64,000 nucleotides of DNA, taken from positions 59,836,622 through 59,900,621 of the forward strand of contig NC_079202.1 of the NCBI RefSeq assembly GCF_026745355.1, given 5' to 3'. Positions 26,701-36,906 of this stretch are shown here, piece after piece. Source of the stretch: Beta vulgaris subsp. vulgaris. Taxonomy: Eukaryota; Streptophyta; Magnoliopsida; Caryophyllales; Amaranthaceae. The number at the start of each line of letters is the position of its first letter. The first letter of the stretch is position 1. The notes beneath the pieces are model-generated. The model was not told where the DNA came from. It did no database searches and worked only from the letters and a program-made list of their open reading frames with translations. The translations under genes and the position numbers were made by a program.

Positions 26701-27432
26701 CCTATATTCATCTTGATATACTCCCTGTTCTTAGCAACAATTTTTCCACCATTCTCAATTCATATATACTTCATTAAACAACAATATCTTTAACTATATA
26801 TCATAAAATATTACGAGGAGTTGATTCTAACTATGAACAACCAAATCTAAGACACAAAACCTAGGGTCCAATCGGTATCACCGTCAATTTTCAGTTTTTT
26901 GGTTATGATTTTAGAATCATATGATATAAATAGTATTATAAACTTAAACTTGGCCATAATGATAATAGTAATCATGCTAATTTTGAAAATTGACAACTAA
27001 AAAATGAAAACTACTCTTTCTGATTTTCAAAAAAACTGAAAATTGAAAACGATAACAAACGAACCCTTAAGGAGGTACATAAAGTAAGAAAAGAGTTGAA
27101 ATAGGGAAAAGGAAGTCTTACTCTCCAGGAACTTCTCCATTGAGGTACTCAGGGATCTCAGAGCGGTCCAAAAGACCATCAGGCAAGAAGATCCTACGGT
27201 CAGGACCATACCATTTAGCGAGCTCATCGTCGGTGGCCGATACGGCAGCGGGCTTAGCCTTAGTAGGAGCAGCCGCCTTCTTCTTACCAAAAAGGGCTAC
27301 TATCTTACAAGGACCAACACTTGAGGTGCTACTAGGAGTACTAGAAGTGGCATTTCTTAAGTTGAGTGGGTTTCCCAACATTTCTGACTTTCCTAGGCAC
27401 GCCGCCGCCGTCGATGCCGCCACCGAAGCCAT
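23762..27432 (-). CDS. LHCB5: Chlorophyll a/b-binding protein CP26 of photosystem II
   Basis: Coding exons 27432-27122, 26000-25950, 25805-25685, 24995-24861 and 24022-23762 join in phase (all GT..AG), giving 292 aa. This minor antenna protein links the LHCII trimers to the photosystem II core in the thylakoid and carries chlorophylls a and b and xanthophylls. Seen: an Ala/Ser-rich plastid transit peptide (about 1-50); the diagnostic CP26 start [19 protein letters not shown]; helix B with E126 and H129 ([16 protein letters not shown]); helix C region ([15 protein letters not shown]); and helix A with the ligands E237, N240 and R242 ([17 protein letters not shown]), ending ERIPTL. The start ATG at 27432 was chosen over an in-frame GTG upstream. 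The transit peptide is about 12 residues longer than in Arabidopsis, with an [10 protein letters not shown] insert. Intron 1 contains a MITE (26864-27066), and the last intron a TRIM relic. Light regulation is likely (see the upstream boxes). Confidence 0.97.
24371..24540 (+). mobile_element. Degenerate TRIM copy in LHCB5 intron
   Basis: It aligns by eye with 36629-36790: an LTR-like GGATTGGGTTGATCATTTGA, a primer-site-like TGATACCAG, then AGCGTGAC, AAGGTCAC and TTTAGCGCCAGGTATAAGGG. The second LTR is not recognisable. Confidence 0.5.
26864..27066. mobile_element. MITE in LHCB5 intron 1
   Basis: GGGTCCAATCGGTATCACCG..TTTTCAGTTTTTTGG at the left mirrors AAAAAACTGAAAATTGAAAA..CGAACCC at the right. 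The flanking trinucleotides are CTA and TTA, consistent with a Harbinger-type 3-bp target. Non-coding. Confidence 0.6.
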
Positions 27433-27588
27433 TACCGCCACCCTTTTTTTTTGTACTCCGGTGGATAAGATTAATAAAATTAAGGTTGAGTTTTTTTTTT
27501 TGGTTTTGTAACAACTTTCAAGTGTATGTGAAGTGAATGTGCATGTTGTAAGGTTGAACTAAATGCTTAATTTGGTGGACATAGGAGT

Positions 27589-27790
27589 GACACGTGGGAA
27601 TCCTAACTGTCATTTGATTGGTGGGAATTTTGAGAGAAGAATCTATTTACTTTCATTTGATAGGTCAGATGTGATTACCTGTCAGATAATTGCAGTGTGA
27701 CGTGGCATTGCTGATAATGAGACTTGATCTTGTGGATAGCAGGTGGTTTGTGATCCCTTTGTTTTGGATAACATAATAACAGGCCTTATC
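27589..27790 (-). promoter_or_regulatory. LHCB5 upstream G-box, TGACGTGGCA box and I-box
   Basis: Upstream of LHCB5 lie a G-box core CACGTG (27591-27596; CCCACGTGTC read on the gene strand), a TGACGTGGCA box (27698-27707), and GATAAGG on the gene strand (27784-27790). G-box plus I-box (GATAAG) pairs are typical of light-regulated Lhc promoters. That they act here is inference. No convincing TATA box was seen. Confidence 0.5.
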
Positions 27791-28353
27791 TCTCTTTGTC
27801 CAATGAGGAAAAGAAAAAAGAAACTTTTTAAATTTTATTTGGGCTTAGAATGTTTAATATTTTAGTGAATGTGGGCTGAGTTTGCATATAGAAATGGGTT
27901 CATCGTAGTAACTTTTGGGAGGTTATCACCATATTCAGGATTCAATGGGTTTGCCATTCAGTCCAGCCCATTTACATGTTGCTAATTTACATTGTAATTG
28001 AATTTGATATGGAATTTTCTTATTAAATTACATACAAATTTATATTGCATTTGTTAATTACTCTCTCCATTTCTTATTTAAGTATTAGCTAAGAAGTGGT
28101 GATTATTACTCTCTCCATTTCTTTTTAATTTACTCACTTCACGTGAAGGAGAATCAAAGAGGAAGTCCAAAAGTGAGAGAGATAAAATGAGATAAATTTT
28201 AGTACATTTTATTTTTCTCTCCATTAGAAATTTGACCCTATTTCAGCTTTCATTTATTTGAGGATCTCTTTGTGTGATTAATTGTGTTTGATAAAAGAAG
28301 TTAGATGTTAGACCTAGAGAAACCACCACCACAAGTCCACATATAAATATAAA

Positions 28354-29397
28354 GGAAAATTTTCCAAAAAAAAAACTTTTACGAGTTCATTTTTGCGAAA
28401 AAAAATCTTATAAAACATTTTCTGCAAAAACAAACCAAAAAGTTAATTATTTTTGCAAGATGAAACCTGAGACTGTTTTCCGGTGTTGACCACCTCTATT
28501 TCCCTTCTTCCTCCATAATCACCACTAAGCCACAACTACCAACACCTGCCGCCAGCCCCCCACCCCTGCAGCCCCCACTTCACCCCCAACCAGTCCCCTA
28601 CCAACTGCAGCCAACCCTACCCCACCAGTAGCCCCTAACCCCTTCCTCCACCCCCTCAAGCGGCAACCCCCCACCCCCCTTCGCCCCTACCCTATCTCCT
28701 CTCCCTTCGCAACCCAAAAAATCTGAAGCCACCGCCATCGCATGACCATAAGTCCATAACACCACGAACCCCCCCCCCCCCCAACCACTATCCACTACCA
28801 CCGCCACGAAACCCACTACCACCACAAATGAAACGGAAACTACCTCTAAAACCTTTGCTCAACATCAAACCAAAAATCACAAATGAGCAGATCTCGAACT
28901 TAAAAACCCAAAATTGAATTTTTGGGTTCGATTGAGAGTCAAACCTTAAAATTCAATTATTGGGTTTAAAACTTTGAGATTCAAGCTGTATTTTTCAAAA
29001 ACAAGTGTTTGAAGTTGAGATTCAAACAAAAAACTCCAAAAAGTTGAGGGAAGAGGGAGGTAATTCAGGATGGGATGGGGCAAAGTCTGAAGCAATAGCA
29101 CACAAGGAGGAGGAGATGTGCGAGAGAAGAAAGTGGGAACCATGAAAAGTGAGAGGGAGAGGATGAGTGAGGAAAATAGGGAGAGGGGTGGCTGGTGTGG
29201 TGGTGGGCTGGCGGCAGATGTTGGTAGTGGTAGCTAGGTAGTGATTATGGAGGAAGAAGGAAAATTGCTAGGGTCAAAGCCGGAAAGATAGGTTTTATCT
29301 TGCAAAAATAATTAACCTTTTGGTTTGTTTTTTTGCTTCATAAGATTTTTTCCGCAAAATTGAACTCGTAAAAGGTTTTTTTTTTGGCAATTTTTTC
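28354..29397. mobile_element. MULE-like element with long terminal inverted repeats
   Basis: AAATATAAA is duplicated exactly at 28345-28353 and 29398-29406 (9 bp). About 200 bp at each end are inverted copies of one another. Shared words, read inwards from each end, are CTTTTACGAGTTCA, ACAAACCAAAA, GTTAATTATTTTTGCAAGAT, CTTCTTCCTCCATAATCAC and TGCCGCCAGCCC. The core (about 28560-29190) is C-rich on the plus strand, with a C15 run near 28769. No protein family is recognised in it. Confidence 0.85.
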
Positions 29398-29769
29398 AAA
29401 TATAAATGATATACTAACTTCATTATTGGAAGATGAAGTTTTACTAATCAATAACTTTACGGAATTTTCCTTTTTAGGGACAATATCATTAACATAGTTG
29501 ATCCAAAGAGTGATAGAATGCAAATCCACTAGTTAGGGACAGGGCTGATTGGGCTAGGCTATCCTAAAAAGCAGTATAGGCAAATGACCCATATGTGACA
29601 CACCCTATCCAAGTTGATTGAGAGTGCCTTTGACAGAGATGGCTTTACTTTGTCTGCCCACTCTTGTTAACACTAAAACATAAGCCTAAAGTCCTAAACC
29701 CTAACCTTAGGTCCATACATAGTCGCTGGTCGCATAAATGGGGTTAGTGATAAGAATTACTTAAGTACA

Positions 29770-29943
29770 TGTTATCCCTAATCTATTTTCAATTCAGTTC
29801 AGTTACAATCAGTTTAATTCAGTTCAGTTCTAACTATCATTTCTATTAATTATAATTTAATTCATTTCAGTTCAGTTCAGTTGCAATCAGTTTGGTTCAA
29901 TTCAATTCAGTTCATTTGTTTTATGTCGAAAATAGCATGCCCT
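29770..29943. repeat. Small element built of CAGTTCAGTT words
   Basis: It begins CTAATCTATTTTCAATTCAG and ends TTGTTTTATGTCGAAAATAG, with CAGTTCAGTT iterations between. Same family as 1325-1503 and 41022-41145. Confidence 0.5.
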
Positions 29944-30600
29944 AAGTAAAACGAGGTTATCAGTAATAATACATATGAGTCAACAATGAGAATAAAGATG
30001 TTTATATATTATGTGTATATATGAGGTGTGATACCATTATTTAAGCGTGCAACGCATTACATAAAAGATGTGTCATTGGTAAATTGACATTCATAGATAC
30101 TAGCACTATATGCACGCGATGCATGCGACTATATATTATCTTGTATTTGGTAGATAATTCAACAACTCTTCGTTTAAATAATGATCTAGGTTATGCTTTT
30201 TATTTATTTAAAAATACATAAATTTTGTAGACGTATTTTATCAGTAGTTCAATTTAATTTCAATAAGAAAAATCTAAATTGATATACAAATGATGTATGT
30301 TAATCTCTTTGATTGTTTATTATCTCAACTCATTGTGAGCTCCAAAAAATGAAAAAAAATAAATATTCTCCAAGTTTCCTAATTCTTTTATGGTTTGGTT
30401 ATGCATGTTATGTGAAATTATTATTAGTTCGGATAGTAAAAAATTCTTTAAATTTTTGTTTTTATAATTGTTTGAAAATTAATTTAGTCATCAGTTTATA
30501 TTTTCAATTGTAAGTTTCCTCTTTCTACACCTTTTTTATGTATGTCTTTTATGTAAATGAGGAAAGAATTAAGAAAATATTTTATTTTTTGTGAGATTAT

Positions 30601-31273
30601 GGGTCTGTTCTCTTCGGCATAAAATAACTCAACTGAACTGAATTATTGGAGCTGAAGTGAACTGAATTGAATTGAATTAAATTAAATTGAATTACATTGA
30701 ATGTAATAAATATATAAATAATATTTTAAACAATAATAATATGAATATTAAATAATAATTATAATGATAAGTAATAATAATGAATAATAATAATAATAAT
30801 AGTATTTTGGATATTTTTAAATGATAGTTATAAATAAATAATATTAATAATCATAAATTAATAATAATAATAATAATTAATGATAATAATGATAATTAAT
30901 AATAATTTTTTTATATTATTTGTATTAATATATTAATACTTGATGATGATATATAATAACAATAATATCTAAGAAGTAAATTAATTACTATTTTAATAAT
31001 TAAATTTAATAATATAAAAATATTTAGTAATAAAAATAATGATTGGGTTGGACCGCGAAAATTACATCATAAAACGTCTTGACGCGATTTGATTGGTTTA
31101 TGGGCTAAAAAAAGTGGGTTTATTTGTGCTTTGACCTAAACCATGTTCCTCCTAATAATAATAGTAATAATAATGAGTAAAGGTATAATAAACAAAATAA
31201 TATATAGAAACAACAATAATAATTATAATACTTAATAGTAATGATATATATTTAAATAATAATAATAATAATG

Positions 31274-31310
<37 letters not shown>

Positions 31311-31453
31311 GCGTAATTAGTAAAATAAATTATACCAACACAATAATAAAATTTAACAAAATGATTATAAAAGAATGGAGCTGAGCTGAACTGAACTGAA
31401 CTTATTGGAGCTGAACTGAACTGAACTGAAAATAAGCTGGGGAGAACAGACCC
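30601..31453. mobile_element. AAT-rich element with GGGTCTGTTCTC ends and ACTGAACTGAA borders
   Basis: The ends are GGGTCTGTTCTC and GAGAACAGACCC; the flanking triplets are TAT and TAA. Inside each end are iterated GAACTGAACTGA words, and the core is very AT-rich with many AAT units. It appears to be the long member of the family seen at 1325, 29770 and 41022. Non-coding; the open frame across the AAT core is a repeat artefact. Confidence 0.6.
31255..31312. repeat. (AAT)n microsatellite
   Basis: About 19 near-uninterrupted AAT units, with one TGA-type interruption, lie in the core of the element at 30601-31453. Confidence 0.9.
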
Positions 31454-32078
31454 TAAGGATATATAAGTTTTTTCAAGAATAGACACCATAACTGTCCCTG
31501 ACGGCCTGACCTATATATAATAGAGATAATTTTAAAGTTTAATCTTAGCCACGAAATATATAAAGCTACCAACTAAAGTATGAAACCATCAAAGGACTGA
31601 AGATGATGATAAATGAGGTATTGAGAAATGAAGTGAAGACAGCAACTACCATCCAAAGGAAGATTGCATCAATCTATAAATAAAAAGATAAAAAGGACGA
31701 AAACAACTAGAAAACTCACAGGAGCTACAAGTTTCCCACTTTAAGAATTTGAGTTATTTTTACATTTATAAATTTATATTACTTTGATAAAATATTGTTG
31801 TATTGTATAACGAAATCAGACCACGCTTGTGAAATCAGTGTTTGTTTAAATTTATACAAAATCTTACGTTTATCCATACTTTCTCTGCTTTTTTTTACTT
31901 GTAATATTGAGATATGACAAAAGATTCCTATCCCCTTAAAAAAAAAAAAAAAATTACTAGGACTCTAGAAGAGAGAGAAAAAAAAAAGACCCCGAAATAC
32001 TAGAAGATAAAAACAGAAAATATATTGTCAAAAATATCAATATTGCAAGCAATATGAAACTTACTAAATAAAAATGCT

Positions 32079-32508
32079 GGCCCTATTTGGCAATTAGCGG
32101 ATAGCTGTTAGCTAATTATATTAGCTGATAGCTTATTATATAAGCTGATTGTATTAGCTATTTGTATAAATTTGGTAGGTAGCTGATAGTTGATTGATAC
32201 ATAATTGTGTAGAATGACCAATAAAAACATGTGCATATTTTATTGTTGTATTTTTTTTTTTATTATTTATTAGTGTAATTTACAAAAACTTTAGGATATC
32301 AATGTAATTGACTCATTCATTTTCAAACGTCTAAAGTCAAAGAGCTCCTCCCCCAATTTTTTTAAAAAGAGCTTTTTTATCCTAATCAGCTAAATGAAAC
32401 CTCTCCTTACCAAACAATCAAATTAAAGAATTAACTAGCAAAATTTTCTAATATGAATTGAAACCTCTAATTTTGCTCGAAATATCTCTTTACCAAATAA
32501 TTAAGGCC
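32079..32508. mobile_element. Tourist-like MITE, AGCTAAT-rich
   Basis: GGCCCTATTTGGCAATTAGC at the left resembles the inverse of TTACCAAATAATTAAGGCC at the right, with inner AGCTGATAGCT / AGCTAATTA words. The target duplication is unclear, so the boundaries are approximate. Confidence 0.45.
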
Positions 32509-32891
32509 GTTGTATTTATGGTTGATTAAAAGAAAAGAGCTCCGTAAGGTTAATGGTAATACATCTGGTCTCATATCTAGTAAAAATGTTGAGGATTATT
32601 GATCTTTCGAGGACGAAACAAGTGTGAAGCCACGTATAAGATAAATAGTAAAACAATTTCAACACAACAAGGGACACTGCCGTAGGACTTTCGGCCTCAT
32701 AATTCAAATTCCACAGAATGCCATGTAGCAATATGGGCCATTATATAGTTATAATACTGTGGAATGGACTAATAATAATGTTCTATCACTCTAATTTGTT
32801 ATTTACCAAGTTTCTAAAATTCTAACAGTAGTCTATGACAGGAGTTGTATCTTGGTTGCAGCCCGCCTTAGTAGTACTGACGGGCTTGTTA

Positions 32892-33226
32892 GAGCATCCA
32901 CAGTGGTGAGCTACAATCACTTGTAGTTTTGTGTGTCACATAAGATTTCCAAACTACAACATTTTCAAGCTACAACCTTTTCCAATGTAGAGCTACAACC
33001 ATTTGTAATTTTTGTAGATCCCACATGTTATTTACATATGAAAATTAGAAAGTGAGATGGAAAGATATAAGTAGGGCCCACAAAAAATTAAACAAAGCTA
33101 CTTGCTTTGTGGAGCTACTTGGTTTTGCCAAGCTACAAGCTCTTTTTTACTCCAATAACAAAGCAAGTAGCTCTAACTTTTAACAAATTGCAAGCAAGGA
33201 CCTAAAGTCACCCATTGGAGTTGCTC
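32892..33226. mobile_element. Tourist-like MITE, GAGCATCCACAGTGG family
   Basis: The ends are GAGCATCCACAGTGG and CCATTGGAGTTGCTC, with TTA duplicated on both sides (32889-32891, 33227-33229). It is highly similar along its length to 48589-48914, including CTACAAC, TGTAGTTTT, TAGGTCCCACATGT-like and AAGCAAGTAGCT blocks. Non-coding. Confidence 0.85.
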
Positions 33227-33287
33227 TTAGGACTTGTGCGAAAGCAGTAATAGCAAGTAAACAATGTAACTGAGGAGTAAAAATTAA

Positions 33288-33733
33288 AAGTTAGTCTTGT
33301 AAGAGGCCGTCTACTTTTAAATTAAAACTAGTTATTAGGCCCGGGCTATGTTCCGGGTAAGAAAATTTTCATTTATTAATATTGTACTTTGATATGATAT
33401 CACTAAATACAACTTGATCTAGTGGTTAAAACTTTAGTACATGAACTTGAGGTCACGGGATCAAAACCTATATTATGCAATTTCTAATTTTTTTTCATTA
33501 TACATGGATTACATGAACTAAAACTCCCTAGGGAGAGCGCCACGTGGCACCGTTCCTGATTTACGCACGCTTTTTAATATATTAGTATAGATTAGGCAAT
33601 GACAATCCTTATATTAAAAACATATTTAGCCCAATAGCTACTAATTTGATTTCATTCATTGACTAGTTTAATCCATTTTGTGATTAGGTGTACTTTTATA
33701 TTAAAATTAGACCGTGTCTTTTAACAATTTGTG
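33288..33733. mobile_element. MULE-like short element, disrupted by a Helitron
   Basis: AAAAATTAA is duplicated exactly at 33279-33287 and 33734-33742. The left end AAGTTAGTCTTGTAAGAGGCCG and the inverse right end CACAAATTGTTAAAAGACACGG are the same type as 53801-54194. Removing the Helitron at 33328-33591 leaves 182 bp that read straight through the family palindrome. Confidence 0.8.
33328..33591 (-). mobile_element. Non-autonomous Helitron, 264 bp, nested
   Basis: On the minus strand it starts A|TCTATACTAATATATTAAAA and ends with a hairpin ACCCGGAACATAGCCCGGGC, CTAATAA and CTAG|T. The related 53801 element shows the empty site, TTAAAA^TTAGG, so the A|T insertion point is confirmed by comparison. 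It contains a tRNA-B-box-like GGTCACGGGATCAAAACC on the plus strand. Confidence 0.85.
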
Positions 33734-33946
33734 AAAAATTAAAGCGATGATAAATGCAAATTTAAAGTGGAAATCTCTCTCTTAACAAGTAGAGGAAAAA
33801 CCACAAATCAATTTCACTATTCCTTCAACGAATATTAGCAAAACCTCAAACTCACAAGTCCTATGAACACATATTACAAAATATAAAGACAGAAGTTAAT
33901 AACATGATTTATATATTACCCTACTAATTAACCTAAACAGATGTGC

Positions 33947-34320
33947 CTATACCCAAAACTAAAACAAATTCGATGTATTAAACAACATATACCAAACTAT
34001 TTTGGGAGTGTTGCCCCTGTGCTCCCCACCAGGACGTTTCACCCCTGGATCCCGACTCTCTGACTGGCAAGCCTGCCCCTTGCTTTATTAATCATAATGC
34101 CTAATAATTAATTCAAGACATAGTTCAACACATCTATACCCAAAACCAAAACAAACTCGATGTATTAAACAACATATACCAAAATATTTTGGGAGCATTG
34201 TCCCATTCCCCCACCAGGACGTTTCACCCCTAGATCCTGATTCTCTGGCTGGCAATCCTACCCCCTACTTTATTAATCATAATGCCTAATAATTAATTCA
34301 AGACATAATTCAACACATCT
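33947..34320 (+). repeat. Tandem duplication, 187-bp unit, two copies
   Basis: CTATACCCAAAAC starts each copy (33947 and 34134). Both contain TCGATGTATTAAACAACATA, ACCAGGACGTTTCACCCCT and ATTAATCATAATGCCTAATA. Differences are scattered substitutions, so the duplication is not very recent. The origin of the unit is unknown. Confidence 0.85.
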
Positions 34321-36353
34321 TTATAATCACAAACTTTCCACAAAGCTAACTATCTAATGTACCTTTTTTTTAAGAAAAAAAGGGGCTAATTTCCCTTATA
34401 GTACGCTATAACTCTATAAGGATCACATGATCTCCAAAACGAGGGAAAACGAACCAATAATAATGTTTTGTTTAACAAAAACTAAATGTTCATCTGCTTG
34501 TTTGTCTTTTACACCCCAAATTAGCTAATACCATGAAGTGAATATGTGAACCATGTCAATGTCCCATTGAAGTGTCTCGTCCCAGAATCCAAGGGATGGT
34601 AAAATACAGTCCTCAAAACGTAAGAATATCAGAATTTAGCAATGAACAATAGTTTTTTGGAATCTTTTCTTAAGGTGTACTTTTTTACGGAATTGATGTA
34701 AAAAACTTTTGTTATTTAATTTCGAGATGGCAATTGCAAATTCTTACAAATACCTAAGTAACCAAGCTAGGGTTGTGTTGAAAATATTAGGGATTTAGGG
34801 CCCCTGTGCAAATTATAAGTTAGGTCTAAATGTATAGATATTATGCATAGATTATAAAAATATATTATATAAAATAATTATAAGTATTTTTGATAAAATA
34901 AATCTCGACTTTAATAAAATGACTAAAACAAATATTTATTACGAGTCCTTTGGGCTATAAAAAAAGGAGGTCCTATATTATAGATCGTTTTGCACAATTA
35001 ACTTATTGTAACTTTTTCCTATATTTTACACTATGATATACTTGCATAACACATGGCTACACGTGCTACATTACTACATGGATAGGTTGTAGCTCTGTAG
35101 CTCGTATGTCATAACATTTTTTTATATGGTAAGGAGAAAAACCCTATTTAAACTTCAACACACATAATATTCTTGGTCTACCATTTATAACCAGACACTT
35201 AATTAATACTTAAGAATAGAAGAGAAGATAAGGAGAAACTCTCTCTCGAAGTACCACATGTCGGGAGACTTTGTAACTTTAAGGTTAGAAGGTGAATCCT
35301 TAACCAACTATATCAAGCAATTTGGTCATATCCCACAACATGTGTACACGTTGTACACCGTAAAAAGTACAAATGCATTATCTCAACTCTCAAGTACATG
35401 CACTAATGCACATATGGATATGCTTAGTCTGTTTTAAAATACTTAACATATTTCACTCGAGACGTTTATCAATGTTATTTTTAACCATTAGTAACTCTAA
35501 TATGTATAAGTAAAAATTATAAAAATTAATATTATGAAAGTATATATTTCGAGACAAGTCTAATAAAATCACACATGAATATATATTTTTTTATATAAAA
35601 TTTGCAAAACAAAATAAAAAAAAAGAGTAATTAGTGAAAAAATCAAACCGTGTCAAGTATTTTTAAACGGAAGAGGTATGTCGGGGGTATATTTGAATAT
35701 TTTGTTGAGAAAACAACCACATGCAATAATGCAAAGTTAACACCCTAAATTTTAGTCCTATTATAGTATTATCATGTAATGAAGTATATCAAATCACTTG
35801 GTAGCTAGGCGGCTAGCTAGGCCGACACAAATACACCTCAAATCTTCTGATTGAGTCCTAGAGTGACATTTACCTGTATAGGCTTCTTAAAGAAAAATAA
35901 AAATAAATAAGCTTGTATTAATATAGACTATATAGTCATTAAAAAATTTCCTAATATCTCGAGAAAAAGTTGATCAGAATGATCATAACAGTACTTGTTC
36001 ATTTTTGGGTGTTTGACATTAGTAGGCATATTATTACTCCCACACTTTTTATAGTTTGCTTTATTTTTAAAAAATTAGCTTCAAATCTAAACTTAAATTT
36101 TACAGCATAAAATTTAACACGCCATGTCTCTTGCTTTAGATAAAAGTTGAAATTAGTATTATATGCACATAATGCATAAAAAAGTAAATAAAAAATCAAA
36201 ACTTTTCCGCTTTAAAAATTACATAGATCACAACTTTGACATCAAAAACAAAGATTCACAGAACGAATTAAATGAAGAAAATTACAGATCTTTTGCAAAA
36301 AAAACCCAGTTAACCTCCTAAAATTCTCACCTAAAATATAATCTACATTATCC
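34321..36353. other. Gene-free AT-rich stretch, nothing recognised
   Basis: No reading frame of note, no paired inverted ends and no RNA gene seen over about 2 kb. Confidence 0.5.
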
Positions 36354-36358
36354 ATTAG

Positions 36359-36509
36359 TGTAACGCCCCGACCTCTAGCGTCATGAACGAATGTTTGCCT
36401 TGTATTTTCTCGAACGAAAAATATGACAGTAGCACATCGGCCATCTAAGTTCAGCCGCAACTAATGGATTAATTAACTTAAAATTGATGTTAGAAGTCGA
36501 GGCGTTACA
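36359..36509. mobile_element. 151-bp TG..CA element with 5-bp target duplication
   Basis: ATTAG is duplicated at 36354-36358 and 36510-36514. The ends TGTAACGCCCCGACCTCTAG and the inverse TGTAACGCCTCGACTTCTAA form a long imperfect inverted repeat. TG..CA ends and 5 bp suggest a tiny solo LTR, while the long inverted ends look more like a MITE. The class is uncertain. Confidence 0.6.
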
Positions 36510-36628
36510 ATTAGTCCCAAATTGAACTGATTTTATCCGAATTCCCAAAATCATAAAACAAATCACACGACATAAAAAAACTATTTAAAAGTAAAGAACA
36601 AAGCAAAGTTGCGATGAACCAAAAAAAC

Positions 36629-36906
36629 TGATAGAGTATAATTTTATTTTTGGGACTCCAACCACCAGCTTAAACTTTTGGTTGAGTTGGTCATTTGACA
36701 TGGTATTAGAGCTAGCGTGACATAAAGATCACGGGTTCACTCATTCACCCCTTATTTCTAAGTGGAATTTAGCGCCAGGTATGAGGGAGACATGTGTTGC
36801 ATTCACACTTCAAGCCCAATGGGCTCTCATTGAGGAGGCCGTGATATATTATAAATCTATTTTTTGGACTCCAACCATGAGCTTAAACTTTTGGTTGAGT
36901 TGATCA
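36629..36906 (+). mobile_element. TRIM-type miniature LTR retrotransposon
   Basis: Two direct repeats of about 65-72 bp (36629-36700 and 36842-36906) share TGATA..TATAA, TTTTTGG.ACTCCAACCA and AGCTTAAACTTTTGGTTGAG. The first ends ..TTTGACA and is followed at once by TGGTATTAGAGC, one base off the standard initiator-Met tRNA primer site. A purine-rich GAGGAGGCCG precedes the second repeat, which lacks its last bases. No gag/pol. Relics at 24371 and 56110. Confidence 0.65.

Larger units (their letters stand above)
30100..31526 (-). mobile_element. Non-autonomous Helitron, split by a nested element
   Basis: On the minus strand it starts A|TCTCTATTATATATAGG and ends with a GCATGC-ATC-GCGTGC hairpin, 8 bases, then CTAG|T. 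TC start, 3' hairpin, CTAG end and A|T target are the standard Helitron marks. Removing the nested element at 30601-31453 leaves about 574 bp. No Rep/helicase is encoded. Confidence 0.6.

Noticed and set aside
27140..27511. 123-codon plus-strand frame
   Set aside because: Antisense to LHCB5 exon 1 and its leader; the sense strand carries an unmistakable CP26 protein.
28598..29143. Two frames of 65-75 codons
   Set aside because: They lie in the C-rich core of a MULE-like element, and their Gly/Val or Pro content follows the base composition.
29693..29705. CTAAACCCTAACC, resembling plant telomere repeats
   Set aside because: Only about two units; too short to be an interstitial telomere tract.
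31232..31489. 85-codon minus-strand frame with poly-Tyr
   Set aside because: Translation of the AAT microsatellite; no gene evidence.
33947..34320. CRISPR-like array
   Set aside because: Only two long diverged units with no spacers; a plant genome would not carry one.
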